Positions 26,631 to 34,982 of a stretch of 64,000 nt of DNA are shown piece by piece. The notes under the pieces are model-generated. The model did no database searches. It had not been told where the DNA came from and worked only from the letters and a program-made list of their open reading frames with translations. Position numbers and translations under genes: made by a program. This DNA comes from Mycobacterium sp. 1081908.1 (GTDB taxonomy: Bacteria; Actinomycetota; Actinomycetes; Mycobacteriales; Mycobacteriaceae). The stretch spans positions 1 to 64,000 of the forward strand of contig NZ_LZLY01000140.1 of the NCBI RefSeq assembly GCF_001673535.1. Reading direction: 5' to 3'. Within the stretch, counting starts at the first letter, position 1, and each line of letters begins with the position of its first letter.

Positions 26631-27634
26631 CCTTTTCGACCCAGTTCGTCGACGATCTCCGACAGCGTCTCCAGTGCGATGGGTGACGGCTGATACAGGC
26701 ACACCGTGTCCGAGATGCCCTCGACGCGCTCGCGGATAGCCGCCGCGATCTCCTTCGGCGTGCCGCAGGCGGCGATGGTGTGCAGGATCTCGTCGTCGAT
26801 GAGCCCGCCCATCTCCTCCCAGCGGCCCTGTTTGGACATCGCGTTGAGTTCGGGTTGCAGGTCCTCCCAGCCGTGCGCGGCCAGCACCGGCCGGTAGGCC
26901 GGGGTCGACCCGTAGAAGGCCAGCAGCCGCCGGGTGCTCGCGTCGGCCGCCGCGTCCGAGCCCCCGTCTGGGCCTGAAGACACGATGATCTCGGGAACGA
27001 CGGCGAACTCCTCGGGCCGCCGGCCGGACGCCCGCAGGCCGTCGCGCACGGCGGGCATCGTGTGCTCGTGCAGGAATCGCTTGGAGCCGAACGGCATCAC
27101 CAGCAGGCCGTCGGCGTGCTCGGCCGTGGCGCGGGTCAGCCGCGGCCCCAGCGCGCCGACATAGATCGGCGGCGGGCCGTGCGGATTGGGGCCGGGGCTG
27201 AAGGTCGGCGTCATCAGGGTGTGCCGGTAGTAGTCGCCGCGAAAGTCCAAGCGGCCGCCGGTATTCCAGGCCTCGAAGATCGCGCGCAGGGCCGCGATCA
27301 GCTCGGTCATGCGGGCCACGGGGTGCTCGAACTGCGCGCCGAACCGCTTCTCGATCTGCGGACGAATCTGGGTGCCCAGGCCGAGGAAGAATCGTCCCCC
27401 GCTCAGCAGCTGGTGATCGTTGGCCTGGTGTGCCAGGTGGATGGGATTGCGCGGAAACGCGATGGCCACATTGGTCATCAGGTCGAGGCCGCCCACGGTG
27501 GCGGCCAGCGTCAGCGGGGCGAACACGTCGTGTGGACCCTCGAACGTGGCGACGCCGGTGGCCCCGGCGTCGCGCAGCGCCCGCGCGCGCCCGGCCGCGT
27601 CCACCGGCCCGTACAACGCCGTGAAGACCTTCAT
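26627..27634 (-). CDS. LLM-class F420-dependent oxidoreductase
   Basis: 335 residues with a luciferase-like TIM barrel. It resembles the mycobacterial TIGR03617 type: an N-terminal FEGPHDVFAPLTLAA, then GRFFLGLGTQIRPQIEKRF and PPIYVGALGPRLTRATAEHADG. Such enzymes use reduced F420 to reduce or oxidise hydrophobic substrates. A good ribosome site (AAGGTGG) precedes ATG 27634. Its stop overlaps that of the convergent Rv3169-like gene by 4 bases. Confidence 0.9.
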   Translation of the reverse strand: MKVFTALYGPVDAAGRARALRDAGATGVATFEGPHDVFAPLTLAATVGGLDLMTNVAIAFPRNPIHLAHQANDHQLLSGGRFFLGLGTQIRPQIEKRFGAQFEHPVARMTELIAALRAIFEAWNTGGRLDFRGDYYRHTLMTPTFSPGPNPHGPPPIYVGALGPRLTRATAEHADGLLVMPFGSKRFLHEHTMPAVRDGLRASGRRPEEFAVVPEIIVSSGPDGGSDAAADASTRRLLAFYGSTPAYRPVLAAHGWEDLQPELNAMSKQGRWEEMGGLIDDEILHTIAACGTPKEIAAAIRERVEGISDTVCLYQPSPIALETLSEIVDELGRKG

Positions 27635-27714
27635 TTGCCCACCTTGAGCACGTACTTAGACCGGCAATGCAAATTTATCCTACGAAACCGTCAAAATGCT
27701 GTTGACTAGACGGC

Positions 27715-29061
27715 GTGACAAAGCCGCCGCCGGTCGTCGACGTCGTCGTGGTCGGTGCCGGGTTTGCCGGGCTGTCGGCGGCGCGCGAGCTGACGCGCCA
27801 GGGCCATGACGTCCTGGTCTTCGAGGGTCGTGACCGGGTCGGCGGCCGCTCGTTCACCGGCAGCGTCGCCGGGCTGCCCGCCGACCTGGGCGGCACCTTC
27901 GTCGGACCGACCCAGAACGCCGTCCTGGCGCTGGCGGCCGAGCTTCGGGTCCCGACCACTCCGACCCACCACGACGGCAGGAACGTGATCCACTGGCGCG
28001 GCTGGGCGCGCCCGTATCGCGGCACGATTCCCCGGGTGTCGCTGACCGGACTGCTCGACATCGGCCGCCTGCGTTGGCAATTCGAGCGGATCGCCCGCAG
28101 CGTGCCGGTGGCGGCGCCGTGGGACGCCCGCCGGGCCCGCGAGCTGGACGGCATGTCGCTGGGCGGCTGGTTGCGCTCGGTGCGCGCTTCGGCGTCGTCG
28201 CACGACCTGATGGCCATCGTGGCCCGGGTGACGTGGGGGTGCGAACCGGACGAGGTGTCGATGCTGCACGCCGCCCGCTACGTGCACGCGGCCGGTGGCC
28301 TGGACCCACTGCTCGACGTCGAAAACGGCGCCCAGCAGGATCGTTTCCCGGGCGGCACCCAGCAGATCGCCGAGGCGGCGGCCGCCGAACTCGGCGCGCG
28401 CGTCGTGCTGGGCGCGCCGGTCCGCCGCATCGAACGGCACGGGGCGGGGGTCACGGTCACGACCGACGCCGGCTCGGCCGAGGCCGGGTTCGTCATCGTC
28501 GCGATCCCGCCGGCCCACCGCACGTCGATCGAGTTCGCTCCCCCGCTGCCCGCCGAATACGAGCAACTCGCCCGGCACTGGCCGCAGGGCCGGCTCAGCA
28601 AGGCGTACGCGGCCTACGAAACGCCGTTCTGGCGGGCCGACGGGTTCTCCGGGCAGGCGCTGTCCGACACGGGACCGGTGTTCATCACCTTCGACGTCAG
28701 CCCGCACCCCGACGGCCCGGGCATCCTGATGGGCTTCGTCGACGCCCGCGCCTTCGACTCGCTGCCCACCGAGCAGCGCCGCCGCGACACGCTGCGCTGC
28801 TTCGCGTCGCTGTTCGGCGACGACGCACTCAAACCCCTCGACTATGTCGACCAGCGTTGGGGCGCAGAGGATTTCGCTCCCGGCGGCCCGACCGCGGCGG
28901 TGCCGCCGGGTTCGTGGACACGATTCGGGCCGTGGTTGCGCGCGCCGGTCGGGCCGATTCACTGGGCCGGCACGGAGACGGCGGACGAGTGGACCGGATT
29001 CCTCGACGGCGCCGTCCGGTCCGGGCAGCGGGCGGCCGCCGAGGTCGCCGCCCTGTTATGA
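27715..29061 (+). CDS. aofH: flavin-containing monoamine oxidase AofH
   Basis: 448 residues from GTG 27715, the same length as Rv3170. The N-terminal FAD motif is VVVVGAGFAGLSAARELT with the GRDRVGGRS arginine motif behind it, and the C-terminal flavin-binding stretch is IHWAGTETADEWTGFLDGAV. The family oxidises amines with FAD, releasing aldehyde, ammonia and H2O2. It is cytosolic, with no signal. The gene overlaps the stop of the convergent hydrolase. Confidence 0.95.
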   Translation: MTKPPPVVDVVVVGAGFAGLSAARELTRQGHDVLVFEGRDRVGGRSFTGSVAGLPADLGGTFVGPTQNAVLALAAELRVPTTPTHHDGRNVIHWRGWARPYRGTIPRVSLTGLLDIGRLRWQFERIARSVPVAAPWDARRARELDGMSLGGWLRSVRASASSHDLMAIVARVTWGCEPDEVSMLHAARYVHAAGGLDPLLDVENGAQQDRFPGGTQQIAEAAAAELGARVVLGAPVRRIERHGAGVTVTTDAGSAEAGFVIVAIPPAHRTSIEFAPPLPAEYEQLARHWPQGRLSKAYAAYETPFWRADGFSGQALSDTGPVFITFDVSPHPDGPGILMGFVDARAFDSLPTEQRRRDTLRCFASLFGDDALKPLDYVDQRWGAEDFAPGGPTAAVPPGSWTRFGPWLRAPVGPIHWAGTETADEWTGFLDGAVRSGQRAAAEVAALL

Positions 29062-29985
29062 GCTGATCCGGCGCACCCGAGCGTCCTGGGTCACGGATTC
29101 CACCAGGGCCCGCAGGTGGCGGTTGACCTCGCGCGGCTGCTCCAGCATTGAGCAATGGCCGCCGGGCAGCTCGACCAAGCCGACGACGTTCGGCGCGGTG
29201 CGGGCGATCCTGCGGGACTGGCCGATCGGCGTGAGCCGGTCGCGCTCGCTGCCGATCACCAGGGTGGGCACCGTCAGCCCGTCCAATTCGAGATGCCGCG
29301 ACCCCAGCGCGTCGACGAGCATCTTGGCGCAGCCGCCGCGCCCGGCGGGCGAGGTCTGCGCGAACAACTCGTAGACGACCCGCGCCGCGCTCGGGTCGGC
29401 GTCCTTGCCGACCGCCAACATCGCGACCACATGCCGGCTCGGGATCCGCGCCGCGGCCGGCACCGGAAACCCGCCGAACGCGGTGATCAGGCCCCGGGCC
29501 GCCAGGACCCTGGCCCCCGAGAACTCGCGGGGCACCGAGAACAGCCTCACCTGGCGCACCAGATCGCCGGTGGTGGTGTTGATCAGCGCGACCGCGTCGG
29601 CGCGCCGGCGGACCCTGTCGCGGTAGTGCGCCGACCACGCGGCGATGGCGATGCCGCCCATCGAATGCCCCGCCAGCACCGCGCGCTCGCGCGGCGCCAA
29701 TGTCGCCTCGAGCACCGAATCCAGGTCCGCCGCAAGGTGTTCCAGGCTGTAGCCGCCGCGCCGGGGCACACCGCTGCGCCCGTGGCCGCGATGATCGAAC
29801 GCGATCACCCGGTAGTCGGAGGCCAGGTCCGAGATCTGGTGGACCCAGGCGCGGATCGCGCACGTGATCCCATGCGTGAACACGATCGGGTACCCGTCGG
29901 GTGGACCGAAAACCTCGGCGTGCAGCGGCGTTCCGTCGGCCGCTCGCACGGTCAGGGTACGGCTTGGTGGCAGCTCGACGTTCAT
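29056..29985 (-). CDS. alpha/beta hydrolase (Rv3171c/hpx-like)
   Basis: 309 residues from ATG 29985, preceded by GAAGGGGGA; an upstream ATG at 30054 lacks such a site. The alpha/beta-hydrolase fold shows the nucleophile elbow AGHSMGG, the oxyanion segment FTHGITCA, and the catalytic His in LPGGHCSMLEQP. Rv3171c is annotated as a non-haem haloperoxidase, but an esterase or lipase role is equally possible. It follows aofH exactly as in M. tuberculosis. Confidence 0.9.
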   Translation of the reverse strand: MNVELPPSRTLTVRAADGTPLHAEVFGPPDGYPIVFTHGITCAIRAWVHQISDLASDYRVIAFDHRGHGRSGVPRRGGYSLEHLAADLDSVLEATLAPRERAVLAGHSMGGIAIAAWSAHYRDRVRRRADAVALINTTTGDLVRQVRLFSVPREFSGARVLAARGLITAFGGFPVPAAARIPSRHVVAMLAVGKDADPSAARVVYELFAQTSPAGRGGCAKMLVDALGSRHLELDGLTVPTLVIGSERDRLTPIGQSRRIARTAPNVVGLVELPGGHCSMLEQPREVNRHLRALVESVTQDARVRRISS

Positions 29986-30134
29986 CGCCGTTCCCCCTTC
30001 GAACACGGCCCCATCGCCAGTTCCGGACGTAGGCGAAGTGTAGCCGGGTCTCAACGACGAACTGGTGAAAACGGCCCATTACACGCGGCGAATTCGGGCA
30101 CGACCGTCCAACAACTTATGAGACGCTGACAGCC

Positions 30135-31502
30135 GTGTACCCGATGTCCCGTCGGGAGTTCTTCGCGGCCACGAGCAGCCTCGTCGGCGGCGGGCTGGCG
30201 GCCGCCTGCGGGTCGGGCCCACCGCCCGCGCCGGACACCCCGCCAGACAACAAGGCGGTGCTCGTCGTCGGCGCCGGCATGGCCGGCCTGTCCGCCGCCC
30301 GCAGCCTGGCCGACGCGGGATGGCCGGTGCGCGTCATCGAGGCCCGCGACCGCATCGGCGGCCGGGTGTACACCGACCGGGCCTGGGGTCCCCCGCTCGA
30401 GATGGGCGCGTCCTGGATCCATGGCACGACGGACAATCCGCTGATGGAGCTGGCGCAACGGGCGCGCGCCCAGCTCGCACCCACCGACTACTACGGATGG
30501 GCGAAGCTGGCCGTCGATCCGCGGCTCGCGCCGCTGGCCTACGACCCGCAGACCTGGCGCACCTTCGTGAAACGGGCGCGAGGCCGCGTCGACGACGGGA
30601 GTCTCGGCGCCGCCGTCGACGCCGCGGCGAACCGCGCCGAGCTTGCCGATTCCGAGCGCGCCCAATTGGCTTTCTACCTCACCTCCGAGATCGAGAACGA
30701 ATACGCCGCCGGCGTGGATCAACTGTCCGCCAAGACCTTTGACCGCGGCGAGTACGCCGACGGCGACCAGGACGTGATCACCAACGGCTACGACGCCCTG
30801 CCCCGGCTGCTGTCCGAGGGACTCTCGATCCGACTCAAGACGCCGGTCACCGCGATCGCGCGCCGCGACAACTCCGTCGTCGTGCGGGCCGGCGACCGGT
30901 CGTTCGAGGGTCCCGCCGCGATCGTCACCGTTCCCCTGGGCGTGCTCAAATCCGGCGCGATCGCCTTCGACCCGCCCCTTCCGGACGAGCATCGAAATGC
31001 GGTGCAGGCGCTGGGATTCGGCGTCTTGTCCAAGAGCTACTTTCGTTTCGCCCGGCGAACGTGGGACGTGGAGAACGCCTTCTATCAGTACATCGGCAGC
31101 GAGCCCGGCGCGTGGTCACAATGGTTCACGCTGCCGAGCGCGTCGGGCCCGATCGCGTTGGCGTTCAACGCCGGTGAGCGTGGCCGGTGGGCGGAGTCGG
31201 CCTCCCCGGCCGAGCTGATCGCCAGCTCGCTGCCCATCGCGCGCCAGCTGTTCGGCGGCGACGGCGCCGCGGTCGACGTGCGGACGTCGAACTGGACCGT
31301 CGACCCGTACGCGCTCGGCTCGTATTCGTTCCACGCGCCCGGTTCCGGTCTCGCCGATCGGCGCCGGCTGGCCGAGCCGATCGGCGACCGGCTGTACCTG
31401 GCGGGCGAGGCCGTCGGCGTCAACAATCCGGGCACCGTGACCGGCGCGATGGTCAGCGGCCGATACGCCGCGGGCCAGGTGATGCACCGGCTGAGTGGAT
31501 GA
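30135..31502 (+). CDS. exported FAD amine oxidase with Tat lipoprotein signal
   Basis: 455 residues. The N terminus has a twin-arginine motif (SRREFFAAT) and a lipobox-like LAAAC within the first 25 residues, so it is probably exported folded with FAD and lipid-anchored. The FAD motif VLVVGAGMAGLSAARSL follows at about residue 40. The C-terminal flavin segment is LYLAGEAVGVNNPGTVTGAM. It resembles plant-type polyamine oxidases. Start GTG 30135; ATG 30144 would keep the Tat motif. It is a second amine oxidase within 1.1 kb of aofH. Confidence 0.9.
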   Translation: MYPMSRREFFAATSSLVGGGLAAACGSGPPPAPDTPPDNKAVLVVGAGMAGLSAARSLADAGWPVRVIEARDRIGGRVYTDRAWGPPLEMGASWIHGTTDNPLMELAQRARAQLAPTDYYGWAKLAVDPRLAPLAYDPQTWRTFVKRARGRVDDGSLGAAVDAAANRAELADSERAQLAFYLTSEIENEYAAGVDQLSAKTFDRGEYADGDQDVITNGYDALPRLLSEGLSIRLKTPVTAIARRDNSVVVRAGDRSFEGPAAIVTVPLGVLKSGAIAFDPPLPDEHRNAVQALGFGVLSKSYFRFARRTWDVENAFYQYIGSEPGAWSQWFTLPSASGPIALAFNAGERGRWAESASPAELIASSLPIARQLFGGDGAAVDVRTSNWTVDPYALGSYSFHAPGSGLADRRRLAEPIGDRLYLAGEAVGVNNPGTVTGAMVSGRYAAGQVMHRLSG

Positions 31503-31508
31503 GAGCCG

Positions 31509-32591
31509 CTACGTCACCTGGTTGAGCGTGGTGTGGGGGCTCTGGCCGTAGGTCTGCCGGTACAGCACGGCGAAGCGGCCGGTGTGCGCGAACCCCCAAC
31601 GCTGCGCGATCTCGGTGACGGTGGTGCCGGCGCGCTCGCCGGCGAGCAGCTCCTGGTGCGCCCGATGCAGCCGGACGCGACGCATGTACTCGGTGGGAGT
31701 GGTGTCGAGCTGGCGCCGGAACAGGTACTGGACCGCCCTGGGTGTCAGGTGCACGGCCCCGGCGATGTCGTTGATGCTCACATCGCCGGCGGCATGCCGG
31801 TGGATGAAGGCCACCGCTTCCTTGAGCGTTTCGGGCAGCGAGGGGTCGCCCGCGAGGTCCTGCTCGGTCACGTTGGACGGGTAGCACTCGAGCAGCGCGC
31901 CCGCCAGCAGGGGGGCCATCGCGGCCACGATCATCGGCTGCTGGGCGGTGTCCGGCGCGGCCAACGTGGCGCTGACGTAATCGAGCGCCCGGTGCCACGC
32001 GCGCACGGCGACGCGCGACCGGGGGCGCCAGTTGAGGAACCGGATGTGCTGCGACAGCGGCGACTGCCAGTCCAGGGTGATCCTGCGCAACGCCTCGGGC
32101 GCGACGGTCACCACGTCGAACCGCGCGCCGTTCACCTGCAGCGCACACGACATGCCATGGGCGATCAGGACGGGGCAGTCGACGTTCGGGAAGGGCCCAC
32201 CAGTCACGGTCAGCGACCCGGCCCGGGGCTGGATCACGACAATGTTTTCGGCCGCGGTTTCGGCCGGCGGGATTTCGAAGACCGCCGGGCCGTGAATCAG
32301 CACTTCGTCGATCGCCATCGACTCCGCCGCGCAGCGCCGATGGGTGACTGCCGAGCGGCTCGTGAGGCCGCTGACGCGCCAGCCCGGCGTGTACGCGCCG
32401 GCGAAGAACCGGCGCATGGCGTCGGGCTGGACGCTGCGGAATTGCTCGTAGCGGACCGCCGCCGCCGTTTGGACCGGGGCGAGGTCGCGCGCGACGGCGC
32501 GGCGGGCGGGACGCAGGTCGATCTGGATCTCGTCGGGTTCGCCGGCTACACCGACCGCGCCGGGCGCCGCGTCGTCGGCGATGGCCGTCAT
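31509..32591 (-). CDS. AraC-family transcriptional regulator
   Basis: 360 residues. The C-terminal DNA-binding domain (about 255-355) has two helix-turn-helix segments: INDIAGAVHLTPRAVQYLFR and VTEIAQRWGFAHTGRFAVLY. The N-terminal domain resembles the AraC-binding-like/cupin sensor. The target is unknown; the convergent amine oxidase and the overlapping glycosyltransferase are candidates. The ATG at 32591 overlaps the glycosyltransferase stop by 4 bases, so both are likely on one transcript. Confidence 0.92.
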   Translation of the reverse strand: MTAIADDAAPGAVGVAGEPDEIQIDLRPARRAVARDLAPVQTAAAVRYEQFRSVQPDAMRRFFAGAYTPGWRVSGLTSRSAVTHRRCAAESMAIDEVLIHGPAVFEIPPAETAAENIVVIQPRAGSLTVTGGPFPNVDCPVLIAHGMSCALQVNGARFDVVTVAPEALRRITLDWQSPLSQHIRFLNWRPRSRVAVRAWHRALDYVSATLAAPDTAQQPMIVAAMAPLLAGALLECYPSNVTEQDLAGDPSLPETLKEAVAFIHRHAAGDVSINDIAGAVHLTPRAVQYLFRRQLDTTPTEYMRRVRLHRAHQELLAGERAGTTVTEIAQRWGFAHTGRFAVLYRQTYGQSPHTTLNQVT

Positions 32592-33751
32592 GGTAGGTCG
32601 GCCGATCGTCCCACCGGCGCCCCGTCCACCGCGAGTGCGACGGGGGTCGACGTGTGCGGGACGAGTTGTCGATATATGTTCAGCGCGTCGAGCCCTATCC
32701 GCTCCCAGGAGAAGCGTGAGACCGCGCGGCTTCGCCCCGCCGCGCCCATGCTGTCACACTGAAAGCTCTGGGACAGAAGGTTTCTCAACGCCGTGGCCAC
32801 CGCGGCGGGGCTGCGTCGCGGAAGCACCAGCCCTGTGACGCCGTCCACCACCGCGTCGGTCAGGACGCCTACCGGAACCGCCACGACCGCCACCCCGCTG
32901 GCCATGGCCTGCAACACGGGTGCCGCCCGGGGTGGCTGTCGCGGCGTGCACGCGACGAGGTCGGCGGATCGCAGCAGCGATGGCAGTTGGTCATCGCCGA
33001 CCGTGCCCGCGAAGCGGACCCGGTCGGCGACGCCCGTCTCGGCGGCGAAACGTTTCAGCTGGGCGCGCGCCCGGTCGTGGTCGGGCCCGTGGGCGGCGGT
33101 TTCGGCGATGACCAGCTCCGCGCCCACAATCTTGGGGAGCGCCCGGATGGCGATGTCGAACCCGTTGCCCGGCAACGGGTTCGGCGCGACGCAGACGATG
33201 CGGTGGCGGGCATCGCGGACGGCCGCGGGACCCACCGGGCTGTATCGCTCGACATCGACGCCGCCGCACAAAATGGACACTCGGGCCCGCCCGTGGCGTA
33301 GCCGGGCCAGCACGTCGGCGTCGGCGGTGCATTCACCCGTCACCCAGGAGGCGCCACGCGCCAACAGCGGCTCGATGCGTTCGCGCTCGCGCCCGTGCTG
33401 CGCGCCGGCGAGAGCGCCGCAGCGCGAGGTGACGGCCAAACCCTGGAAGCTCTGCACGATCGGTATCCGCAGCCGTCGCGCCGCCAGCTGGGCGGTCAAC
33501 CCACCCAGCCAGCCGAACGCGTGCACGACGTCCGGTTGGTCCGCCGACCACACGCGCTCAAGGGCGCGCGCCCAGTCGCCGACATAGGGCAGAACCGCCG
33601 GCGCGGGAGCCGCAGCGACCGGACCGACGCGGATCCCACGCTGGCCCCTGACGTAGGCCGTCGCCTCGTGCCCGCGAAACTCGAGCGCGGCACAGAGCTG
33701 CGCAGCGTCGTCGCCGACGATGTCATCACCGGTGACGATTGCAACCCTCAC
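32588..33751 (-). CDS. glycosyltransferase family 4 (GT-B fold)
   Basis: 387 residues from GTG 33751; GTG 33754 is an alternative, and GGAGG at 33761-33765 serves either. The N-terminal Rossmann half contains the DVVHAFGWLGGLTAQLAARR region. The C-terminal nucleotide-sugar half has the GT4 features GGVDVERYSP and the glutamate-position region PVLQAMASGVAVVAVPVGV. Sugar and acceptor are unknown; membrane glycolipid synthesis is plausible. A SigF-type promoter lies upstream (33793-33817). Confidence 0.88.
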   Translation of the reverse strand: MRVAIVTGDDIVGDDAAQLCAALEFRGHEATAYVRGQRGIRVGPVAAAPAPAVLPYVGDWARALERVWSADQPDVVHAFGWLGGLTAQLAARRLRIPIVQSFQGLAVTSRCGALAGAQHGRERERIEPLLARGASWVTGECTADADVLARLRHGRARVSILCGGVDVERYSPVGPAAVRDARHRIVCVAPNPLPGNGFDIAIRALPKIVGAELVIAETAAHGPDHDRARAQLKRFAAETGVADRVRFAGTVGDDQLPSLLRSADLVACTPRQPPRAAPVLQAMASGVAVVAVPVGVLTDAVVDGVTGLVLPRRSPAAVATALRNLLSQSFQCDSMGAAGRSRAVSRFSWERIGLDALNIYRQLVPHTSTPVALAVDGAPVGRSADLP

Positions 33752-33792
33752 CACGGCCACCCTCCGTCTGCGCGCTGCGCCCACTTCAATAG

Positions 33793-33817
33793 CTACCCCG
33801 CTGACGGGCGACGAAAC
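33793..33817 (-). promoter_or_regulatory. SigF-type promoter for the glycosyltransferase
   Basis: On the minus strand: GTTT (33817-33814), 15 bases, GGGTAG (33798-33793). The expected start of transcription is near 33786, giving a leader of about 35 bases that contains the GGAGG ribosome site. Confidence 0.55.
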
Positions 33818-33885
33818 GCGGGACTTCGCGCCCTTCGCCCTGAGCCGCCGGGTTTCGCATCGTGGACCTCCGGGGTCTCGCGGCC

Positions 33886-34728
33886 TCAGAGCAGGTTTTC
33901 GCGACCGACCAGCGCCCATACCGTCTTGCCCGACGAGGTCGGCGTGGCCCCCCACGCCTGACAGAGCGCGGAAACTACGGCCAACCCGGACGCGATTTCC
34001 GCGCCTCGGTCGGAATCTTCGTGGCGCCCCGGCAGGCGGTCGCTGCGATCCTCCACCGCGACCGTGATGGTGTCCCGCTGGCTCTCGACAATCAGCACTG
34101 GCGCGCTCTGCGTGTGATCGAGGACGTTCTCGACGAAGACGGTCGCCACCGTCGCCGCAACCGGTATCAGCTCGCGTTCGTCCCACAGGGTAAGCCAGTC
34201 GGTGACCATGGCACGGGCCATGCCGACGCTCTCCGCAGCGGGCGGCAGCTCGCTGCGCGCCCGCCGCCGGCTGGCCAAGGGCTGGTCGCGCACGTCGTGA
34301 AGCACCAACGGCCGGGTGGGGTGCACCCGCACGTATCGGGTCACTCCGCTGGAGGCCATCGCATGGCGAACCTGCGGTTGCGCGCACACCAGCAGAATGG
34401 GCACGTCCGGCCACACGCTGACGTGCCAACGGGCGCTGCTGAATGCCTTCCAGGCCGACGCCGACGGCGCGGACAGCCGGTTGACGTCCACGATCACCGC
34501 GCGCGGCTCGTCCAGCGCGGCCTTGATCACCGTGTCGCGGACGGTCCGGTACGTCGAGCTGTCCAGCACCCCGTCCATCACGAGGATCGGCACGTCGTGC
34601 TGGGGTGCTGCTTCGATGCGGACAGCCAACCGCGGGTCAACCACCTGTGTCACCCCATTGTCGAGCACGCCCGACAACAGCACGCCACCCGCGCGGGGCC
34701 CGAACGCCGCGACGGCCGAACGGAACAA
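33886..34728 (-). CDS. STAS/anti-sigma-type ATPase regulator (main frame)
   Basis: 280 residues as an open frame from TTG 34728. A STAS (anti-anti-sigma) domain covers about residues 30-135 with VPILVMDGVLDSSTYRTVRD and the loop VDVNRLSAPSASAW, whose serines could be phosphorylation sites. A HATPase_c-like domain follows (about 165-275) with VENVLDHTQS (the N-box region) and a C-terminal GLAVVSALCQAWG. Such proteins run partner-switching control of SigF/SigB-type sigma factors. The TTG is a poor start; the true 5' end seems to lie in another frame (see the next entry). Confidence 0.78.
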   Translation of the reverse strand: MFRSAVAAFGPRAGGVLLSGVLDNGVTQVVDPRLAVRIEAAPQHDVPILVMDGVLDSSTYRTVRDTVIKAALDEPRAVIVDVNRLSAPSASAWKAFSSARWHVSVWPDVPILLVCAQPQVRHAMASSGVTRYVRVHPTRPLVLHDVRDQPLASRRRARSELPPAAESVGMARAMVTDWLTLWDERELIPVAATVATVFVENVLDHTQSAPVLIVESQRDTITVAVEDRSDRLPGRHEDSDRGAEIASGLAVVSALCQAWGATPTSSGKTVWALVGRENLL

Positions 34729-34886
34729 TGCGTCGATGCGGCTCGACTCAAGCGCCGCACCATTTTCGGCGGCGACGGCCGGTAGCGGCCGCTGCGATCG
34801 ACGATCTGGGCCGGCGCGCCCGCGGGGTCGTGGAGCACGACCACTTCGCGCAATTCGCCGTTCTCACTGGCCGCCTCGATCACCAC
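34729..34886 (-). pseudogene. displaced 5' segment of the STAS/ATPase gene (frameshift)
   Basis: From GTG 34886 a frame with good coding character (VIEAASENGELREVVVLHDP, then GAPAQIVDRSGRYRPSPPK) runs toward the STAS gene. It loses sense at a run of four A (minus strand) at 34766-34763. After that run the good reading is in the frame of the STAS gene (NGAALESSRIDALFRSAV). One extra A would join both into a protein of about 333 residues. A real loss of a base, a sequencing error, or programmed slippage are all possible. Confidence 0.55.
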
Positions 34887-34892
34887 CCTCGA

Positions 34893-34917
34893 CTACCCCC
34901 ATCAACGCGACGTAACC
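34893..34917 (-). promoter_or_regulatory. SigF-like promoter for the STAS/ATPase gene
   Basis: Minus strand: GGTTA (34917-34913), 14 bases, GGGTAG (34898-34893). The -35 has one mismatch and the spacing is short, so it is weaker than its neighbours. The predicted start falls at about 34886, on the GTG of the displaced 5' segment, which supports that GTG as the original start. Confidence 0.4.
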
Positions 34918-34947
34918 GCGCTGCATCGGGTGGGTGCGTCATCGCCC

Positions 34948-34973
34948 GGTTTACGACGGATGAGCGGTGGTAA
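34948..34973 (+). promoter_or_regulatory. SigF-like promoter for katE
   Basis: GGTTT (34948-34952), 16 bases, GGTAA (34969-34973). One mismatch in the -10 relative to GGGTA. Transcription would start about 3 bases before the ATG at 34983. No ribosome site precedes that ATG, consistent with a leaderless or near-leaderless mRNA. Confidence 0.5.
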
Positions 34974-34982
34974 CCGAACCCC

